Shown here piece by piece: positions 1 through 9,600 of a stretch of 64,000 nt of DNA. A program made the translations under genes and the position numbers. Numbering within the stretch: the first letter of the stretch is position 1; each line of letters begins with the position of its first letter. Origin of the DNA: Alkalicoccobacillus plakortidis (GTDB taxonomy: Bacteria; Bacillota; Bacilli; Bacillales; Bacillaceae_D); the NCBI RefSeq assembly GCF_023703085.1, contig NZ_JAMQJY010000001.1, positions 2,108,001 through 2,172,000 of the forward strand. Direction: 5' to 3'. The notes beneath the pieces are model-generated. The model searched no databases. It saw only the letters and a program-made list of their open reading frames with translations, and was not told where the DNA came from.

Positions 1-148
1 CCCCTTTGCTCATTCCTTTAATTTTAGCAATCTCGTCTACTAGCGCGTAGTATTCAATTGGTTGCTTTTTATTTTGCATGAGTTCATAAGCAATCTCTAT
101 CATAGACATTTCTTGTATTTCATCAGCAGTAAGAGTATTAAAATTCAA
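1..148 (-). CDS. rpoE: RNA polymerase delta subunit RpoE, N-terminal part
   Basis: Only the first ~49 codons lie in the window; the gene runs off the left edge. The visible protein (start NFNTLTADEI, then EMSMIEIAYELM, KKQPIEYYALVDEIAKIKGMSK) matches the N-terminal HARE-HTH domain of the Gram-positive delta factor, which speeds RNA polymerase recycling and promoter discrimination. The start chosen is TTG, placed ten bases after AAAGGG; an in-frame GTG three codons earlier sits too close to that ribosome binding site. The acidic C-terminal tail is outside the window. The identification rests on recalled family sequence and a short stretch. Confidence 0.8.
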   Translation of the reverse strand, partial: MNFNTLTADEIQEMSMIEIAYELMQNKKQPIEYYALVDEIAKIKGMSKG

Positions 149-270
149 ACCGGGCACGCCCTTTCACCATTATCTATAGGATCCAATCACAATCAATTTT
201 TAAGATCATCTTTTTCATTATAAACATATTTTCATAAAATATGCTAGAGCTTCCTTAGAACGCGTGCTGA

Positions 271-882
271 TCAATTATGAATCAGGTTTTTAATTTGCAA
301 GTTTATGTATTCCTCTAAGGTGAAATGTCTTCTAATTGCCCATCTCCGGAATGTCCACATTTGGCCAGCAACAAGGATATTATGTGTGATGAGCTTCATC
401 TCTTTTTCTGTTAGATCAAGAGCTTCTTCTTTTTTACAGTCAGCAAGGATTTCTTCCATCATTGCTACCATTTCCGTCTCTTTTTTCAAAACGTATGGCA
501 AGGTTTCTTTTGGTAAAGACTTTGTTTCCTGGTACATAACTAGCACTTCATCTTGCATGGAATCGATGACTAGAAAATACGCACGAATAGCCTCTTCTAA
601 TCGATTAATTGCTGATCCCGTCGTATGCAATTGTTTTTTTAGTCGTTCTGTTACTTCATCATAAATAGCATCACAAACTAGATAAAGCACGTCTTCTTTT
701 GTACCAATATATTCATAGAGTGTTCCAATACTAAAACCAGATTCCTTTGCGATTTCCCTTGTTGTGGTTCGATGAAATCCCTTTTCAATAAATAAACGTA
801 CAGCTCCTTTAATAATTTGCTGACGACGTTTATTAATAAGCTGTTGATCTTTTACTAGACTTGGCACCGACTTTTTTTCCAT
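271..882 (-). CDS. TetR/AcrR family transcriptional regulator
   Basis: A 203-residue protein. Residues ~17-65 form a typical TetR helix-turn-helix (RRQQIIKGAVRLFIEKGF, TTTREIAKESGFSIGTLYEY), preceded by a short basic N-terminus. The C-terminal ~130 residues are a ligand-binding helical domain whose ligand cannot be read from sequence. It lies next to rpoE and divergently from the cardiolipin synthase gene. Regulators of this type are often found beside acyl-CoA dehydrogenase or acyl-CoA mutase genes in Bacillaceae, so a role in fatty-acid or branched-chain acyl-CoA metabolism is possible, but no such gene is in view. GGGAG lies 11 bases before the ATG. Confidence 0.8.
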   Translation of the reverse strand: MEKKSVPSLVKDQQLINKRRQQIIKGAVRLFIEKGFHRTTTREIAKESGFSIGTLYEYIGTKEDVLYLVCDAIYDEVTERLKKQLHTTGSAINRLEEAIRAYFLVIDSMQDEVLVMYQETKSLPKETLPYVLKKETEMVAMMEEILADCKKEEALDLTEKEMKLITHNILVAGQMWTFRRWAIRRHFTLEEYINLQIKNLIHN

Positions 883-1012
883 AAGGCAACAGACTCCCTC
901 TCACCTATTTGAACCTATTCTATCATGAGAGTTCCTAAAATTCCAAAATCGTGTTTCATGATTTCCATAAAAATTGGGCATAGTAAAAAAAACATTGTTG
1001 AGGAGTACTCAT

Positions 1013-2210
1013 ATGAAGATCACACTCACGATTATTGCTCTACTATTAATCATCATCATCTGGCTGCGGGTCGACTACCGTATTGGTTTAACTAAACTAA
1101 GGAAAACAAGGAAACAGTCGATTCAAGAAAGCCGTTATCCGTCTCTTTCCCTGATTACTACGGGTGAGGACTTTTTTGAGCGACTTTTTGCTGATATCAC
1201 GGCAGCTCATCACCATGTACATATGATGTTTTATATTTTTAAAGAGGACCATATCGGAACACGTATGATTGAGCTATTGGAAAAAAGAGCTGCAGAAGGG
1301 ATCGACATTATACTCATGGTTGATTGGGTAGGTTCTAAGCTTTCACGCAAAAGCATTAAACGTATGCAGGAAGCTGGCATTGTTTTCACGCACAGCCAAA
1401 CTCCATCATTTCCAACGATCTTCTTCTCTCTGAACCATAGGAATCATCGAAAAATTACCATCATTGATGGGAAAATCGGTTACTTAGGTGGATTTAACGT
1501 GGGTGATGAATACCTTGGACGTAATCCCAAATTCGGATTTTGGCGTGACTTTCACCTGCGTTTTGAAGGAGATGGCGTTCAGGACTTGCAGAAACAATTT
1601 TTAACGGACCTAGATTGCACGCAAACAGATTATTTTATGAAAAAGACTTTCTATCCAAGCGCTCCCAAAAGGAGAACAAGAGGTTCGTTTGATTCCTACA
1701 GATGGAAAATATCTAGAAGCACTTTTATTAGAGACGCTAAAAAAGGCAAAAAGCTCTATCTTAATGGGTTCGCCTTATTATATACCGAGCGACATTCTGC
1801 AAGAAGAGCTCATCCAAGCAGCCCAAAATGGCATCAAGATTCAACTACTACTGCCACAAAAAGCAGACCATCCACTCGTCAAAGAAGGATCAATGCCTTA
1901 CATTCAACGATTATTGGAGTCTGGTGTATCTGTCTATCATTATGACCAGGGCTTCTACCATGCAAAAGCTCTAGTCATTGACCAGAGCTTAGGATGGGTA
2001 AGTACCGCTAATCTTGATAAACGCAGCTTTCACTTAAACAGTGAAATGACCTGCATGCTGTATGTTCAAGAAAGTGTTCAAGCGGTCATGAATTGTATGC
2101 TTCGTGACATTCAAACAGCAGAAGAAATCACGATGGAATCCTTACAAAAACGCTCCCTGCTCAGTAGAAGCAAGGAGCAAATTGCCGGACTTGTATCTGG
2201 TTTGCTTTAA
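1013..2210 (+). pseudogene. clsB: Cardiolipin synthase (phospholipase D family), single-base frameshift
   Basis: Membrane enzyme joining two phosphatidylglycerols into cardiolipin. An N-terminal hydrophobic helix (ITLTIIALLLIIIIWL) is followed by two HKD motifs: HRKITIIDG in the first half and HAKALVIDQ in the second, as required for a PLD-family enzyme. Frame changes between residues ~215 and ~220: the first reading frame continues as nonsense, while the second half resumes from about base 1671. Removing one base (either in CCAAGC at 1655-1660 or in AAAA at 1667-1670) restores 398 codons, the length I recall for B. subtilis YwjE/ClsB. GAGGAG lies seven bases before the ATG. Both catalytic halves look healthy, so an error in the consensus is as likely as a real mutation. 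Its stop overlaps that of the convergent gene. Confidence 0.8.
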
Positions 2211-2690
2211 AAAACAAAAACCTCGACCAAAAACCAGATAATTAACACCGTTTGAATGACGGCCTTTGCAAGCGTTCCACTTAAAAAAGCAAGGAACGAG
2301 GCAAAGGCTATTTTAAAGGCATTGTTCATATTTCGATGGATAATTAATTCAACAATCAATACAAGCGCAAACGGAACAAGAATGACACCAAACGGCGGAA
2401 TCACAAAGGAACCAAAAATTACTCCAATGATTCCAGCCCACTCTCCCCACTTAGAACCCCCATATTTTTTAACGAAAATATCTGGCTAAAATGTCTGCAG
2501 CAATTAATACCACCGTCAGAATGACCGCCACTGTCCAAAAGATCCAACTAAGCGACCCGTCTGTCACTCCAAATTGGTAGATCAGAAAACCAATCCAAAG
2601 TACAAGCACAGAGGGTACAATCGGAAAAATTAGTCCAGCATAACCAAGAATAAAACAGACAACAATTAGAATCCACCAAACGATATCCAT
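2207..2690 (-). pseudogene. yqgC: DUF456 membrane protein, single-base frameshift
   Basis: Small integral membrane protein of the DUF456 family, function unknown. The first part (WWILIVVCFILGYAGLIFPI, then a second helix) runs to RYF and stops at base ~2469; the remainder (YGGSKWGEWAGIIG, then FGVILVPFALVLIVEL and a last helix) is in another frame. Dropping one base in the AAAA at 2475-2478 (TTTT on the coding strand) rejoins them as RYFVKKYGGSKWGEW and gives 160 residues, the usual length. Glycine-rich helices typical of the family are kept. It sits between argS and the convergent cardiolipin synthase gene, nine bases after the end of argS. Confidence 0.75.
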
Positions 2691-2698
2691 AATCAGCG

Positions 2699-4369
2699 TT
2701 ACATTTTGTCAGGTGCACTAACACCTAACAGGGCCAGAGCACTCTGCAGTGTAATCTGGGTCGATTTCATTAACGCTAACCGCGCATTACTTTTTTCTGG
2801 AGCTTCGACGTCAAGCACACGTTCTGCATTATAAAAGCTGTGCAGGGCAGTTGCTAAATCATGCACGTAGTTCGCTACCTTATGAGGCGTGCGTTTGACC
2901 GCTGCATCCGCAACAACTGCAGGATAATCTCCAATGATCTTTAACAAATCATATTCCTTTTCAGAAGCGATTGGCGAAAGATCCGTTGATGAATCATAAC
3001 TTAGCCCAAGCTCATCTCCTTGACGAAGCATACTGCACACACGCGCATGCGCGTATTGTACGTAGAAGACGGGGTTCTCATTTGATTTTGAAACAGCAAG
3101 ATCCATATCAAAATCCAGCTGCGTATCTAAACTTCTCATCGCAAAGAAATAACGAGTCGCATCAAGGCCTACTTCTTCCATTAGTTCACGAAGAGTTACT
3201 GCCTTACCAGTACGCTTACTCATCTTGACCTTTTCGCCGCCTTGGACCAGGCTAACCATCTGCGTAATTTGAATATCCAACTTCTCACGATCATATCCTA
3301 ATGCTTCAATTGCAGCTTTCATACGCGCAATGTAACCATGATGATCTGCTCCCATCATGTCAATTAAACGATCGTACCCACGATTGAATTTGTCTTCATG
3401 GTAAGCAATGTCAGGAAGCAGATACGTGTAGCTACCATCTTTTTTAATAAGCACACGATCTTTGTCATCCCCATATTTTGTTGTTCGTAACCAGGTTGCT
3501 CCGTCTTCCTCATAAATCTCATCTTGTTTTCTTAATACATCAAGAGTACGATCAATCACTCCTGATTCATAAAGAGACATCTCAGAGAACCATGTATCAA
3601 ATTCTACACGGTAATCAGCAAGGTCTACCTTTATTTTATCAAGAGCCTTATTCAGACCATACGTACGGAAAGCTTTTAGACGCGTCTCATCATCTAATTT
3701 CAGATAAGCGTCTCCCTCAGAGTCCGCAAGCTCCTGACCCATTTCAATGATGTCCTTGCCATGATAACCATCCTCAGGCATCTCTGTATCCATACCTAAC
3801 GCCTGCTTGTAACGAGCTTCAACCGAATACGCAAGGTTATTAATCTGATTACCTGCATCATTAATGTAATACTCACGGCCCATTTGATAGCCGGCCTTCT
3901 CCATAATCCTAACCATCGCATCGCCAACCGCAGCTCCACGCGCGTGACCTAAATGGAGCGTTCCCGTAGGATTTGCCGATACGTACTCAACCAAGATCTT
4001 TTCTCCTTGACCTGCATCACTTGCTCCATATGAGTCTGGTTTAGCTAACACATCCGTAATCACATCACGTAAAAAAGAATTGTCCATATAAAAATTAATA
4101 AAACCCGGACCAGCAATATTCACTTTTTCTACAGATGCTTTTTCTTGATTCAAGCGCTCCGTAATTGCCTCTGCAATTTGTTTCGGTGCTTTTTTTGCAA
4201 TTCTCGCTAGCTGCATCGCAATATTCGTTGCATAATCTCCGTGCGACTTTTCCTTAGGTGTCTCAAGTAAAATATCCGGAATTTCGTGCGACTCAGCTAA
4301 TCCAGCTTCTACAATCGCTGCTTTGATCTCATCTTTTAAAACGTGTTTAATCTGTTCAACGCTGTTCAT
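2699..4369 (-). CDS. argS: Arginyl-tRNA synthetase
   Basis: Cytoplasmic class I synthetase, 556 residues, normal length. It charges tRNA-Arg. Visible marks: the N-terminal Add-1 type domain (residues 1-~100), the HIGH-type signature HLGHARGA following the conserved [11 protein letters not shown] segment near residue 130, the KMSK loop VKMSKRTGK, the family segment MSVLQG-like [15 protein letters not shown], and a C-terminal anticodon-binding (DALR) domain ending [11 protein letters not shown]. The ATG follows a GAGGAGCAC ribosome binding site. It lies 30 bases after ywiB on the same strand, as in B. subtilis, so the two are probably co-transcribed. Intact, with no sign of transfer. Confidence 0.97.
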   Translation of the reverse strand: MNSVEQIKHVLKDEIKAAIVEAGLAESHEIPDILLETPKEKSHGDYATNIAMQLARIAKKAPKQIAEAITERLNQEKASVEKVNIAGPGFINFYMDNSFLRDVITDVLAKPDSYGASDAGQGEKILVEYVSANPTGTLHLGHARGAAVGDAMVRIMEKAGYQMGREYYINDAGNQINNLAYSVEARYKQALGMDTEMPEDGYHGKDIIEMGQELADSEGDAYLKLDDETRLKAFRTYGLNKALDKIKVDLADYRVEFDTWFSEMSLYESGVIDRTLDVLRKQDEIYEEDGATWLRTTKYGDDKDRVLIKKDGSYTYLLPDIAYHEDKFNRGYDRLIDMMGADHHGYIARMKAAIEALGYDREKLDIQITQMVSLVQGGEKVKMSKRTGKAVTLRELMEEVGLDATRYFFAMRSLDTQLDFDMDLAVSKSNENPVFYVQYAHARVCSMLRQGDELGLSYDSSTDLSPIASEKEYDLLKIIGDYPAVVADAAVKRTPHKVANYVHDLATALHSFYNAERVLDVEAPEKSNARLALMKSTQITLQSALALLGVSAPDKM

Positions 4370-4399
4370 CTTCTTTGTGCTCCTCTAATCAAGTATTTA

Positions 4400-4843
4400 T
4401 TAATCGTCTGCCTCTTCTAATTTTAGCCTGACTTCATGACTCCCAGTCTCCTGTCCAGCAAGCCAGAACCGATAGCGGATATAGATACGCCCACGCGGCT
4501 TCTGAATTGTTGGCCATTGCACAAGAACTACTTCCGTCTCAGCTTTTGTTTCCCATGACGCCTCAGTTGTAACATAGCGACCAAGCGTTTCCTTATTCTG
4601 CACAAACGTTTGCCTCATTAAGACATCCCCTTGACGAATAAGTGTTAGCTCTTCCCCATCCCACTTCATTGTGGTTTGAACATTTTTATCCACACCAAAC
4701 GTCTCTGTAAACCGAAGATAATCCTGTGTTCCCTTGTGGTACAGTTCTCCTTCAGTTGAAAACTCATAAGAATCCAACTCACCTTGAAGCTCTATATTAG
4801 TTTGAAACGTTAAACGCAATCGTCGTTTTATCGGTTTATTCAT
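4400..4843 (-). CDS. ywiB: DUF1934 (YwiB) beta-barrel protein
   Basis: A 147-residue protein of the DUF1934 family, a lipocalin-like cytoplasmic barrel of unknown function conserved upstream of argS in Bacillaceae. The start chosen is the ATG giving MNKPIKRRLRLTFQT, preceded by GAGAAAGGTG; a longer in-frame start 18 codons upstream lacks a site and runs into the intergenic region. Pattern: alternating beta strands, the segment YEFSTEGELYHKGTQDYLRF, and the conserved TTMKWDGEELTLIRQGDVLMRQ. First gene of the probable ywiB-argS operon. The neighbourhood does not reveal its function. Confidence 0.85.
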   Translation of the reverse strand: MNKPIKRRLRLTFQTNIELQGELDSYEFSTEGELYHKGTQDYLRFTETFGVDKNVQTTMKWDGEELTLIRQGDVLMRQTFVQNKETLGRYVTTEASWETKAETEVVLVQWPTIQKPRGRIYIRYRFWLAGQETGSHEVRLKLEEADD

Positions 4844-4880
4844 GTGACGCACACCTTTCTCCCTTACAAGTTTAGCGAGT

Positions 4881-4944
4881 TTGTCGGGTACATGCAAGAT
4901 ACCTATTATACAATAAAATGTTTAGCTTTTAGAAAAAAGGTGAA
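4881..4944 (+). promoter_or_regulatory. Candidate promoters of csbD (SigA and weak SigB)
   Basis: A SigA-like pair TTGTCG, 17 bases, TATTAT lies at 4881-4909. Just downstream GTTTAG, 13 bases, GGTGAA (4920-4944) resembles the SigB consensus GTTTAA-N13-GGGTAT with several mismatches. B. subtilis csbD is SigB-controlled, which makes the second site worth noting, but the match is weak. Confidence 0.35.
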
Positions 4945-4984
4945 TATATACACTGTAAGCAAAAAGCAAAAGGAGGCGTTACTC

Positions 4985-5158
4985 ATGAGTAATGGTACTG
5001 GAGATAAAATTAAAGGCGCAGCAAACAAAGCAAAAGGCGAAATTAAAGACCAAGCTGGGAACGCAACTGACAACAAATCCCTTCAAGCAAAGGGTAAAAA
5101 AGATAAAGTTAAAGGCAACGTACAAGAAGGCGTAGGAAAAGCAAAAGACGCTGAATAA
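4985..5158 (+). CDS. csbD: CsbD family stress protein
   Basis: A 57-residue, lysine-rich, hydrophilic protein. It carries the CsbD hallmark repeats: DKIKGAANKAKGEIKDQAG and KKDKVKGNVQEGVGKAKDAE. CsbD-like proteins are small, soluble, abundant proteins made in general stress in Bacillus (SigB regulon), with unknown biochemical role. The start is the ATG after AAAGGAGGCGTTACTC. It is followed directly by a hairpin terminator and then by a repeat array, so it is a single-gene transcript. Confidence 0.9.
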   Translation: MSNGTGDKIKGAANKAKGEIKDQAGNATDNKSLQAKGKKDKVKGNVQEGVGKAKDAE

Positions 5159-5180
5159 ATAAAATGGTAAGAACAAAGAG

Positions 5181-5205
5181 CCGGTGCGGATGCATCGGTT
5201 TTTTT
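5181..5205 (+). terminator. Intrinsic terminator of csbD
   Basis: CCGGTGC pairs with GCATCGG (one G-U pair) around a GGAT loop, followed by seven T. Confidence 0.75.
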
Positions 5206-5239
5206 GCGGTTGGATTGGGGAGTGGGTGCGATAGTCAGG

Positions 5240-5640
5240 TGGCCATTGCTCCAATTTGAGGGCTATCGCTCCAGTTTCGGCTTCCATTGCTCCAATTCGG
5301 GGGCCATCGCTCCAGTTTCGGCTTCCATTGCTCCAATTCGGGGGCCATCGCTCCAGTTTCGGCTTCCATTGCTCCAATATGGGGGCCATCGCTCCAGTTT
5401 TGGCTTCCATTGCTTCAATTCAGGGGCCATCGCTCCAGTTTTGGCTTCCATTGCTTCAATTCAGGGGCTATCGCTCCAGTTTCGGCTTCCATTGCTCCAA
5501 TTCAGGGGCCATCGCTCCAGTTTTGGCTTCCATTGCTCCAATCCGAGGGCTATCGTTTCGATTCCAACATCCATCGTTTCAATCTCCTCTCCATCGTTTC
5601 AATCCGACCCTCCATCATTTCACTTCCCTCCCACTCACTC
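5240..5640. repeat. Intergenic 41-bp tandem repeat array 1
   Basis: About twenty half-units whose anchors (GCTCCA, then GCTTCA, then GTTTCA towards the right end) recur at strictly alternating distances of 20 and 21 bases from 5248 to 5617. One unit is a CCATYGCTCCA half with TTTCGGCTT followed by a half with ATTCGGGGG. The right third is degenerate. Because 41 is not a multiple of three, all three plus-strand frames and the minus strand stay open for long stretches; these reading frames have no ribosome binding site and are not taken as genes. The array lies between the csbD terminator and the YbaK-type gene. Confidence 0.9.
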
Positions 5641-5729
5641 CATTCCATCCCCCACACAACTTTGACAACCCTATCAACTTCTATCATCATAAATAAATAT
5701 CGACCTACTACCAAAGAGGGTGTTTCTAG

Positions 5730-6212
5730 TTGAAGAAAATCAAAACAAATGCCAGCCGACTGCTTGATCAGCAGAATATTTCTTATTCGATTCTTCTATA
5801 CGAAACGAAGGATGGGAAAATTGATGGGTTATCGGTGGCTGAAAAAACAGACCAGAACCCTGATCACGTCTTTAAAACGTTGGTGACGCAGGGCTCGAGT
5901 AAGCAGCACTATGTTTTTTTAGTGAGAGTAACTGATGAGCTTCACCTGAAAAATGCAGCAAAGGCCGTTCAGGAAAAACAACTGACAATGATTCCGGTTA
6001 AGGATATTCAGTCAACTACAGGCTACATGCGTGGTGGTTGTTCTCCAATTGCGATGAAACGCACCTTTCCCACGATCCTGGATGAGAGTGCGCTGCACCA
6101 AAACGAGATCATCATTAGCGGCGGAAAAATTGGTGTGCAGTTAAAGTTAAGCGTAGAGTCACTCATTCAACTTACCCAAGCCAAAACGGCACAAATCGCG
6201 AAAGAAAAATAA
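5730..6212 (+). CDS. ybaK: YbaK/EbsC-type Cys-tRNA(Pro) deacylase
   Basis: A 160-residue protein of the YbaK/ProX editing family, which hydrolyses cysteine mis-charged on tRNA-Pro. Marks: KTNASRLLDQQNISY at the N-terminus, the VFKTLVTQG strand with the catalytic lysine region, and the glycine motif GYMRGGCSPIAMKR near residue 98, diagnostic for the family. TTG start nine bases after GAGGG, the only sensible one. Monocistronic, between the 41-bp repeat array and a strong terminator. Cytoplasmic. Confidence 0.9.
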   Translation: MKKIKTNASRLLDQQNISYSILLYETKDGKIDGLSVAEKTDQNPDHVFKTLVTQGSSKQHYVFLVRVTDELHLKNAAKAVQEKQLTMIPVKDIQSTTGYMRGGCSPIAMKRTFPTILDESALHQNEIIISGGKIGVQLKLSVESLIQLTQAKTAQIAKEK

Positions 6213-6252
6213 AAGCCATCCATTGCTGAAATTTCAGCAACGGATGGCTTTT
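6211..6252. terminator. Bidirectional terminator between ybaK-type gene and speE
   Basis: AAAAGCCATCC and GGATGGCTTTT form a long stem with an inner GCTGAAA/TTTCAGC palindrome; A- and T-runs on both sides serve the two convergent genes. Confidence 0.85.
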
Positions 6253-6263
6253 AGCATGACTAC

Positions 6264-7091
6264 TTATTTTAATAGATCGCCAACAAACTTTGGAAGTGCA
6301 AAGGCTGCTGTGTGGATCTCTTTTGTGTAATACTTTGAGTCGATTTCGTGGAATCGCTCATCGCTCACTTCAAGTGGATCGTGCTTTTTTGATCCGATTG
6401 TAAAAGTCCACAGTCCACTCGGGTAGGTTGGAATATTTGCAGTATATACACGTGTGATCGGGAAAATCTCGCTAATATCCTTGTACACTGTGCGAATAAG
6501 CTCTTCCTGGAACCATGGGTTGTCAGTCTGTGCGACAAATACGCCATCTTCTTTTAATGCTTTTGAGATGCCTTCATAGAATCCTTTTTCAAAAAGCTTC
6601 ACAGCTGGTCCAACAGGCTCTGTTGAATCGACCATAATGACATCGTACTCAGCCTCTGATTGGGCAATATGCATAAAGCCATCTGCAATTTGAACATCCA
6701 CGCGCTCATCGTCTAATGCTCCAGCAATGGTAGGAAGATATTTTTTCGAGTACTCCACTACTTTGCCGTCAATCTCCACAAGAGTAGCTTTCTCTACAGA
6801 TGGGTGTTTTAACACTTCACGGATTACGCCACCGTCTCCTCCACCAACTACTAACACGTGTTTAGGATTTGGGTGCGTAAATAATGGAACGTGTGCAACC
6901 ATCTCGTGATAGACAAACTCATCTCTTTCGGTTGTCATCACCATGCCATCAAGAACTAGCATATTACCGAATTCCTCTGTTTCAATCATATCTAGCTGTT
7001 GAAACTCGGTTTTTTCTGTATGTAATGTACGTTTAATTTTCGCTGTAATACCAAAGCGTTCTGTTTGTTTTTCTGTATACCATAATTCCAT
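6264..7091 (-). CDS. speE: Spermidine synthase
   Basis: Polyamine aminopropyltransferase of 275 residues that moves the propylamine group of decarboxylated SAM to putrescine. Marks: [10 protein letters not shown] at the start, [20 protein letters not shown], the nucleotide-binding [10 protein letters not shown], the DSTEPVGPA segment, and the C-terminal WTFTIGSK. The ATG chosen has GAGGTGAATGAT in front and gives the family start; an upstream in-frame ATG would add 29 atypical residues. In B. subtilis speE is followed by agmatinase speB; here a terminator and a convergent gene follow, so speB is not coupled. Divergent from the penicillin-binding protein gene. Confidence 0.96.
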   Translation of the reverse strand: MELWYTEKQTERFGITAKIKRTLHTEKTEFQQLDMIETEEFGNMLVLDGMVMTTERDEFVYHEMVAHVPLFTHPNPKHVLVVGGGDGGVIREVLKHPSVEKATLVEIDGKVVEYSKKYLPTIAGALDDERVDVQIADGFMHIAQSEAEYDVIMVDSTEPVGPAVKLFEKGFYEGISKALKEDGVFVAQTDNPWFQEELIRTVYKDISEIFPITRVYTANIPTYPSGLWTFTIGSKKHDPLEVSDERFHEIDSKYYTKEIHTAAFALPKFVGDLLK

Positions 7092-7227
7092 ATCATTCAC
7101 CTCATCTGATTTTGCATGTAACACAGCAAGTATATAGCAAAAAAACCGCCGTGCCAATTCATGTTTAAAAAATCGCATAACTACCTATCCTGTATGTATT
7201 AAAGACATATTGGAGGTGGCATAAGGT

Positions 7228-9291
7228 ATGCAAATTGTTCTTAGTCGCAAGAAAAAAAGACGTATTCGTTTTTTTCGCTTTATGATTCGTTCGCTATTAC
7301 TTGCTCTTATTCTATCAGGTCTCTTTATTCTTGGTTTGCTATCTTATACCAGAATGCAAGGCCCTCCCCCTATCCAAGTCTCCGAAACCACTGTTTTGTA
7401 TGGGGCAGATGGATCTGTTATTGGTGAGGATCATGGCGGGCAAAACCGTTACTGGGTTTCTTTTGATAATATTTCTTCGTATGTAAGTGACGCTACCGTA
7501 TCTATAGAGGACCGCAAATTTTATGAGCATTTTGGATTTGACCCTTGGCGTATAGGTGGAGCCATCATAGCAAATATTAAAGCTGGATCAAGCGCTCAAG
7601 GTGCAAGTACGATTACGCAGCAATATGCACGGAATTTATATTTAACTCATGAAAAAACATGGTCTCGTAAATGGAATGAATTAATGTACTCACTACGTCT
7701 TGAGATGAACTATAGCAAAGAAGAGATTCTTGAGGGGTATCTGAATACTGTCTATTACGGACACGGTGCGTATGGAATCGAGGCTGCTTCTACGTTTTTC
7801 TATAACAAATCTGCATCCGATTTAAGCTTGGCGGAAGCTGCCATGCTTGCGGGCATTCCTAAAGGACCTAGCTACTATTCTCCAATTATTGATTTTGATC
7901 GAGCAAAAGCTAGACAGGAGTTAATCCTAACCAGCATGGTTGAAAATGGCTACCTAACAGCCGCTGAAGCCGAGACAGCCAAAGCCGAAAAACTTGTGTT
8001 TAAAGAAGCTGAAGCCGAAGCAACGGAAGTGATTGGCCCTTATTTTCAAGATGTCATTACAAGCCAATTAACAACTCTTTTGGATCTAAGTGAGGATGAG
8101 CTTGAAACGGGTGGGTATCATATCTATACAACACTTGATCCCAAGATGCAAAAAGAAGCTGAGCATTGGGTCCAAGAGGAAATGCCTGATTCTGATTTGC
8201 AAACCTCTCTAGTGGCCATTGACCCTAAAACGGGGGGTGTACGGGCAATGGTTGGCGGTGTTAACTATGCGGAGAGTAGCTATAACCGAGCTACACAAAG
8301 CAAACGAGAGCCAGGTTCGACTATTAAACCGCTACTTTACTATGAAGCGCTGCAGCATGGGTTCACAGCTGCTTCGACGTTTATGAGTGAGCCGACGGAA
8401 TTTACGTATGATGAAGGAAGACAAACGTACTCTCCAGACAACTTCAACCATCATTACGCAAATGATTTTATTACAATGCAGCAAGCTTTGGCCGTTTCCG
8501 ATAATATATTTGCCATTAAAACTCACCTATTTATCGGTCCAGACAAACTCGTAGATCTAGCGCAGGTATTGGGGTTAGGGCAGTTTAACAATGTTCCCTC
8601 TCTAGCTCTAGGTTCAGAGGCAGTGAGTCTACTTGATTTAACAAACAGCTATGTGCCATTTGCAAATAACGGATTATTTGGTGAACCGCAATTTATCGAA
8701 AAAGTAGAAGATGCGGAAGGGACTATTTTATATGAACAAGGGCCAGACCTTAAGCCAACCTTGGATCCTACTTCAACATTCTTGATGACAGAGATGATGA
8801 CAGGTATGTTTGACCCTGCCTTAAATGGCTATACAACAGTGACCGGAAACTCTGTTGTGCCGCTATTGCATCGACCGGTAGCAGGCAAATCAGGCTCGAC
8901 TCCTTATGATAGCTGGATGGTCGGCTTTACACCACAGCTTGTAACAGGGATTTGGGTTGGACATGACCGTGATAAAAAGCTCGATCAACTCTCGGAAGGA
9001 CCCATTTCAAAAAAAATCTGGGCGAACTTTACAGAGCATGCTTTGGAAGGAAAGTTGAAGTTACCTTTTCACGAGCCAGGCGGAGTGGTTCAAGTAGAAG
9101 TAGATCCGCAGAGTGGCCTACTTGCAAATGATGCGTGCCCAGGCGGTGTATCTATGTTTTTTAAAGCAGGCACTGAGCCCACTTCTTCTTGCAGTACACC
9201 TGAAGAGGAAGAAAAACTCGAGGAACAAAAGCAGGAGAAAGAACGATTTATTGATCGCTTCAAAAAGTGGTTTGGACAAGATGACCATTAA
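7228..9291 (+). CDS. pbpG: Class A penicillin-binding protein (PBP1A/PBP2d type)
   Basis: Bifunctional peptidoglycan synthase, 687 residues. A basic cytoplasmic tail and one membrane helix (LLLALILSGLFILGLLSY, residues ~23-40) anchor it. Glycosyltransferase domain: EDRKFYEHFGFDPWRIGG with the catalytic glutamate at residue 94, and GASTITQQYARNLYL. Transpeptidase domain: STIK (serine nucleophile), SDN, and KSGS in the KTG position. It ends in a charged coiled tail. It lies where B. subtilis has pbpG (next to speE), whose product works in spore cortex/germ wall formation; that role is inferred from position. GGAGGTGGC precedes the ATG. Confidence 0.92.
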   Translation: MQIVLSRKKKRRIRFFRFMIRSLLLALILSGLFILGLLSYTRMQGPPPIQVSETTVLYGADGSVIGEDHGGQNRYWVSFDNISSYVSDATVSIEDRKFYEHFGFDPWRIGGAIIANIKAGSSAQGASTITQQYARNLYLTHEKTWSRKWNELMYSLRLEMNYSKEEILEGYLNTVYYGHGAYGIEAASTFFYNKSASDLSLAEAAMLAGIPKGPSYYSPIIDFDRAKARQELILTSMVENGYLTAAEAETAKAEKLVFKEAEAEATEVIGPYFQDVITSQLTTLLDLSEDELETGGYHIYTTLDPKMQKEAEHWVQEEMPDSDLQTSLVAIDPKTGGVRAMVGGVNYAESSYNRATQSKREPGSTIKPLLYYEALQHGFTAASTFMSEPTEFTYDEGRQTYSPDNFNHHYANDFITMQQALAVSDNIFAIKTHLFIGPDKLVDLAQVLGLGQFNNVPSLALGSEAVSLLDLTNSYVPFANNGLFGEPQFIEKVEDAEGTILYEQGPDLKPTLDPTSTFLMTEMMTGMFDPALNGYTTVTGNSVVPLLHRPVAGKSGSTPYDSWMVGFTPQLVTGIWVGHDRDKKLDQLSEGPISKKIWANFTEHALEGKLKLPFHEPGGVVQVEVDPQSGLLANDACPGGVSMFFKAGTEPTSSCSTPEEEEKLEEQKQEKERFIDRFKKWFGQDDH

Positions 9292-9309
9292 GTCAAAAGG
9301 AGAGTATGC

Positions 9310-9501
9310 ATGAGTAGACGTTCAAAAATTGCTCTAATCGTAGCCCTGACCACCACCTTTGGTCAGGTTCTAATCTTCTTCATCGCTGCCATGATAACAG
9401 GAAATTGGAAATTGCTCGTTTGGAGCTCCTCTTTTGGCGTTTTGGTTGGAATTCCAGTTCTATTAATAGTCATGCGGCAAATTCGATTAAAAAAATCTTA
9501 A
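9310..9501 (+). CDS. Small two-helix membrane protein
   Basis: A 63-residue protein with two hydrophobic segments (ALIVALTTTFGQVLIFFIAAMI and LLVWSSSFGVLVGIPVLLIVM) separated by a short polar turn and flanked by basic residues (MSRRSK, RQIRLKKS), so both ends are probably cytoplasmic. AAAGGAGAG precedes the ATG, 18 bases after the penicillin-binding protein stop, so it is likely the second gene of that operon. I do not recognise a family. No function is proposed. Confidence 0.6.
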   Translation: MSRRSKIALIVALTTTFGQVLIFFIAAMITGNWKLLVWSSSFGVLVGIPVLLIVMRQIRLKKS

Positions 9502-9600
9502 TGGAACTGTATGCTCCATGGGCAAATTGCATACCTATAAAGAGAAGTTCATGAAGGAACATGCTACACTATGCATACCATACCTCGAAGGAGTGAAGAA

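Noticed and set aside
305..664. A 119-codon frame opposite the TetR gene
   Set aside because: Antisense shadow of a clear gene.
1689..2210. Second half of cardiolipin synthase as a separate gene by internal start
   Set aside because: Starts with a weak TTG and has only one HKD motif; a single-base correction gives the full family length.
5240..5640. CRISPR array
   Set aside because: Units are contiguous half-repeats of 20/21 bases without unique spacers; no cas genes.
5204..5733. Long overlapping reading frames (about 140-150 codons) in three plus frames plus minus-strand frames
   Set aside because: They arise from the 41-bp repeat; no ribosome binding site, repetitive composition, overlap of all frames.
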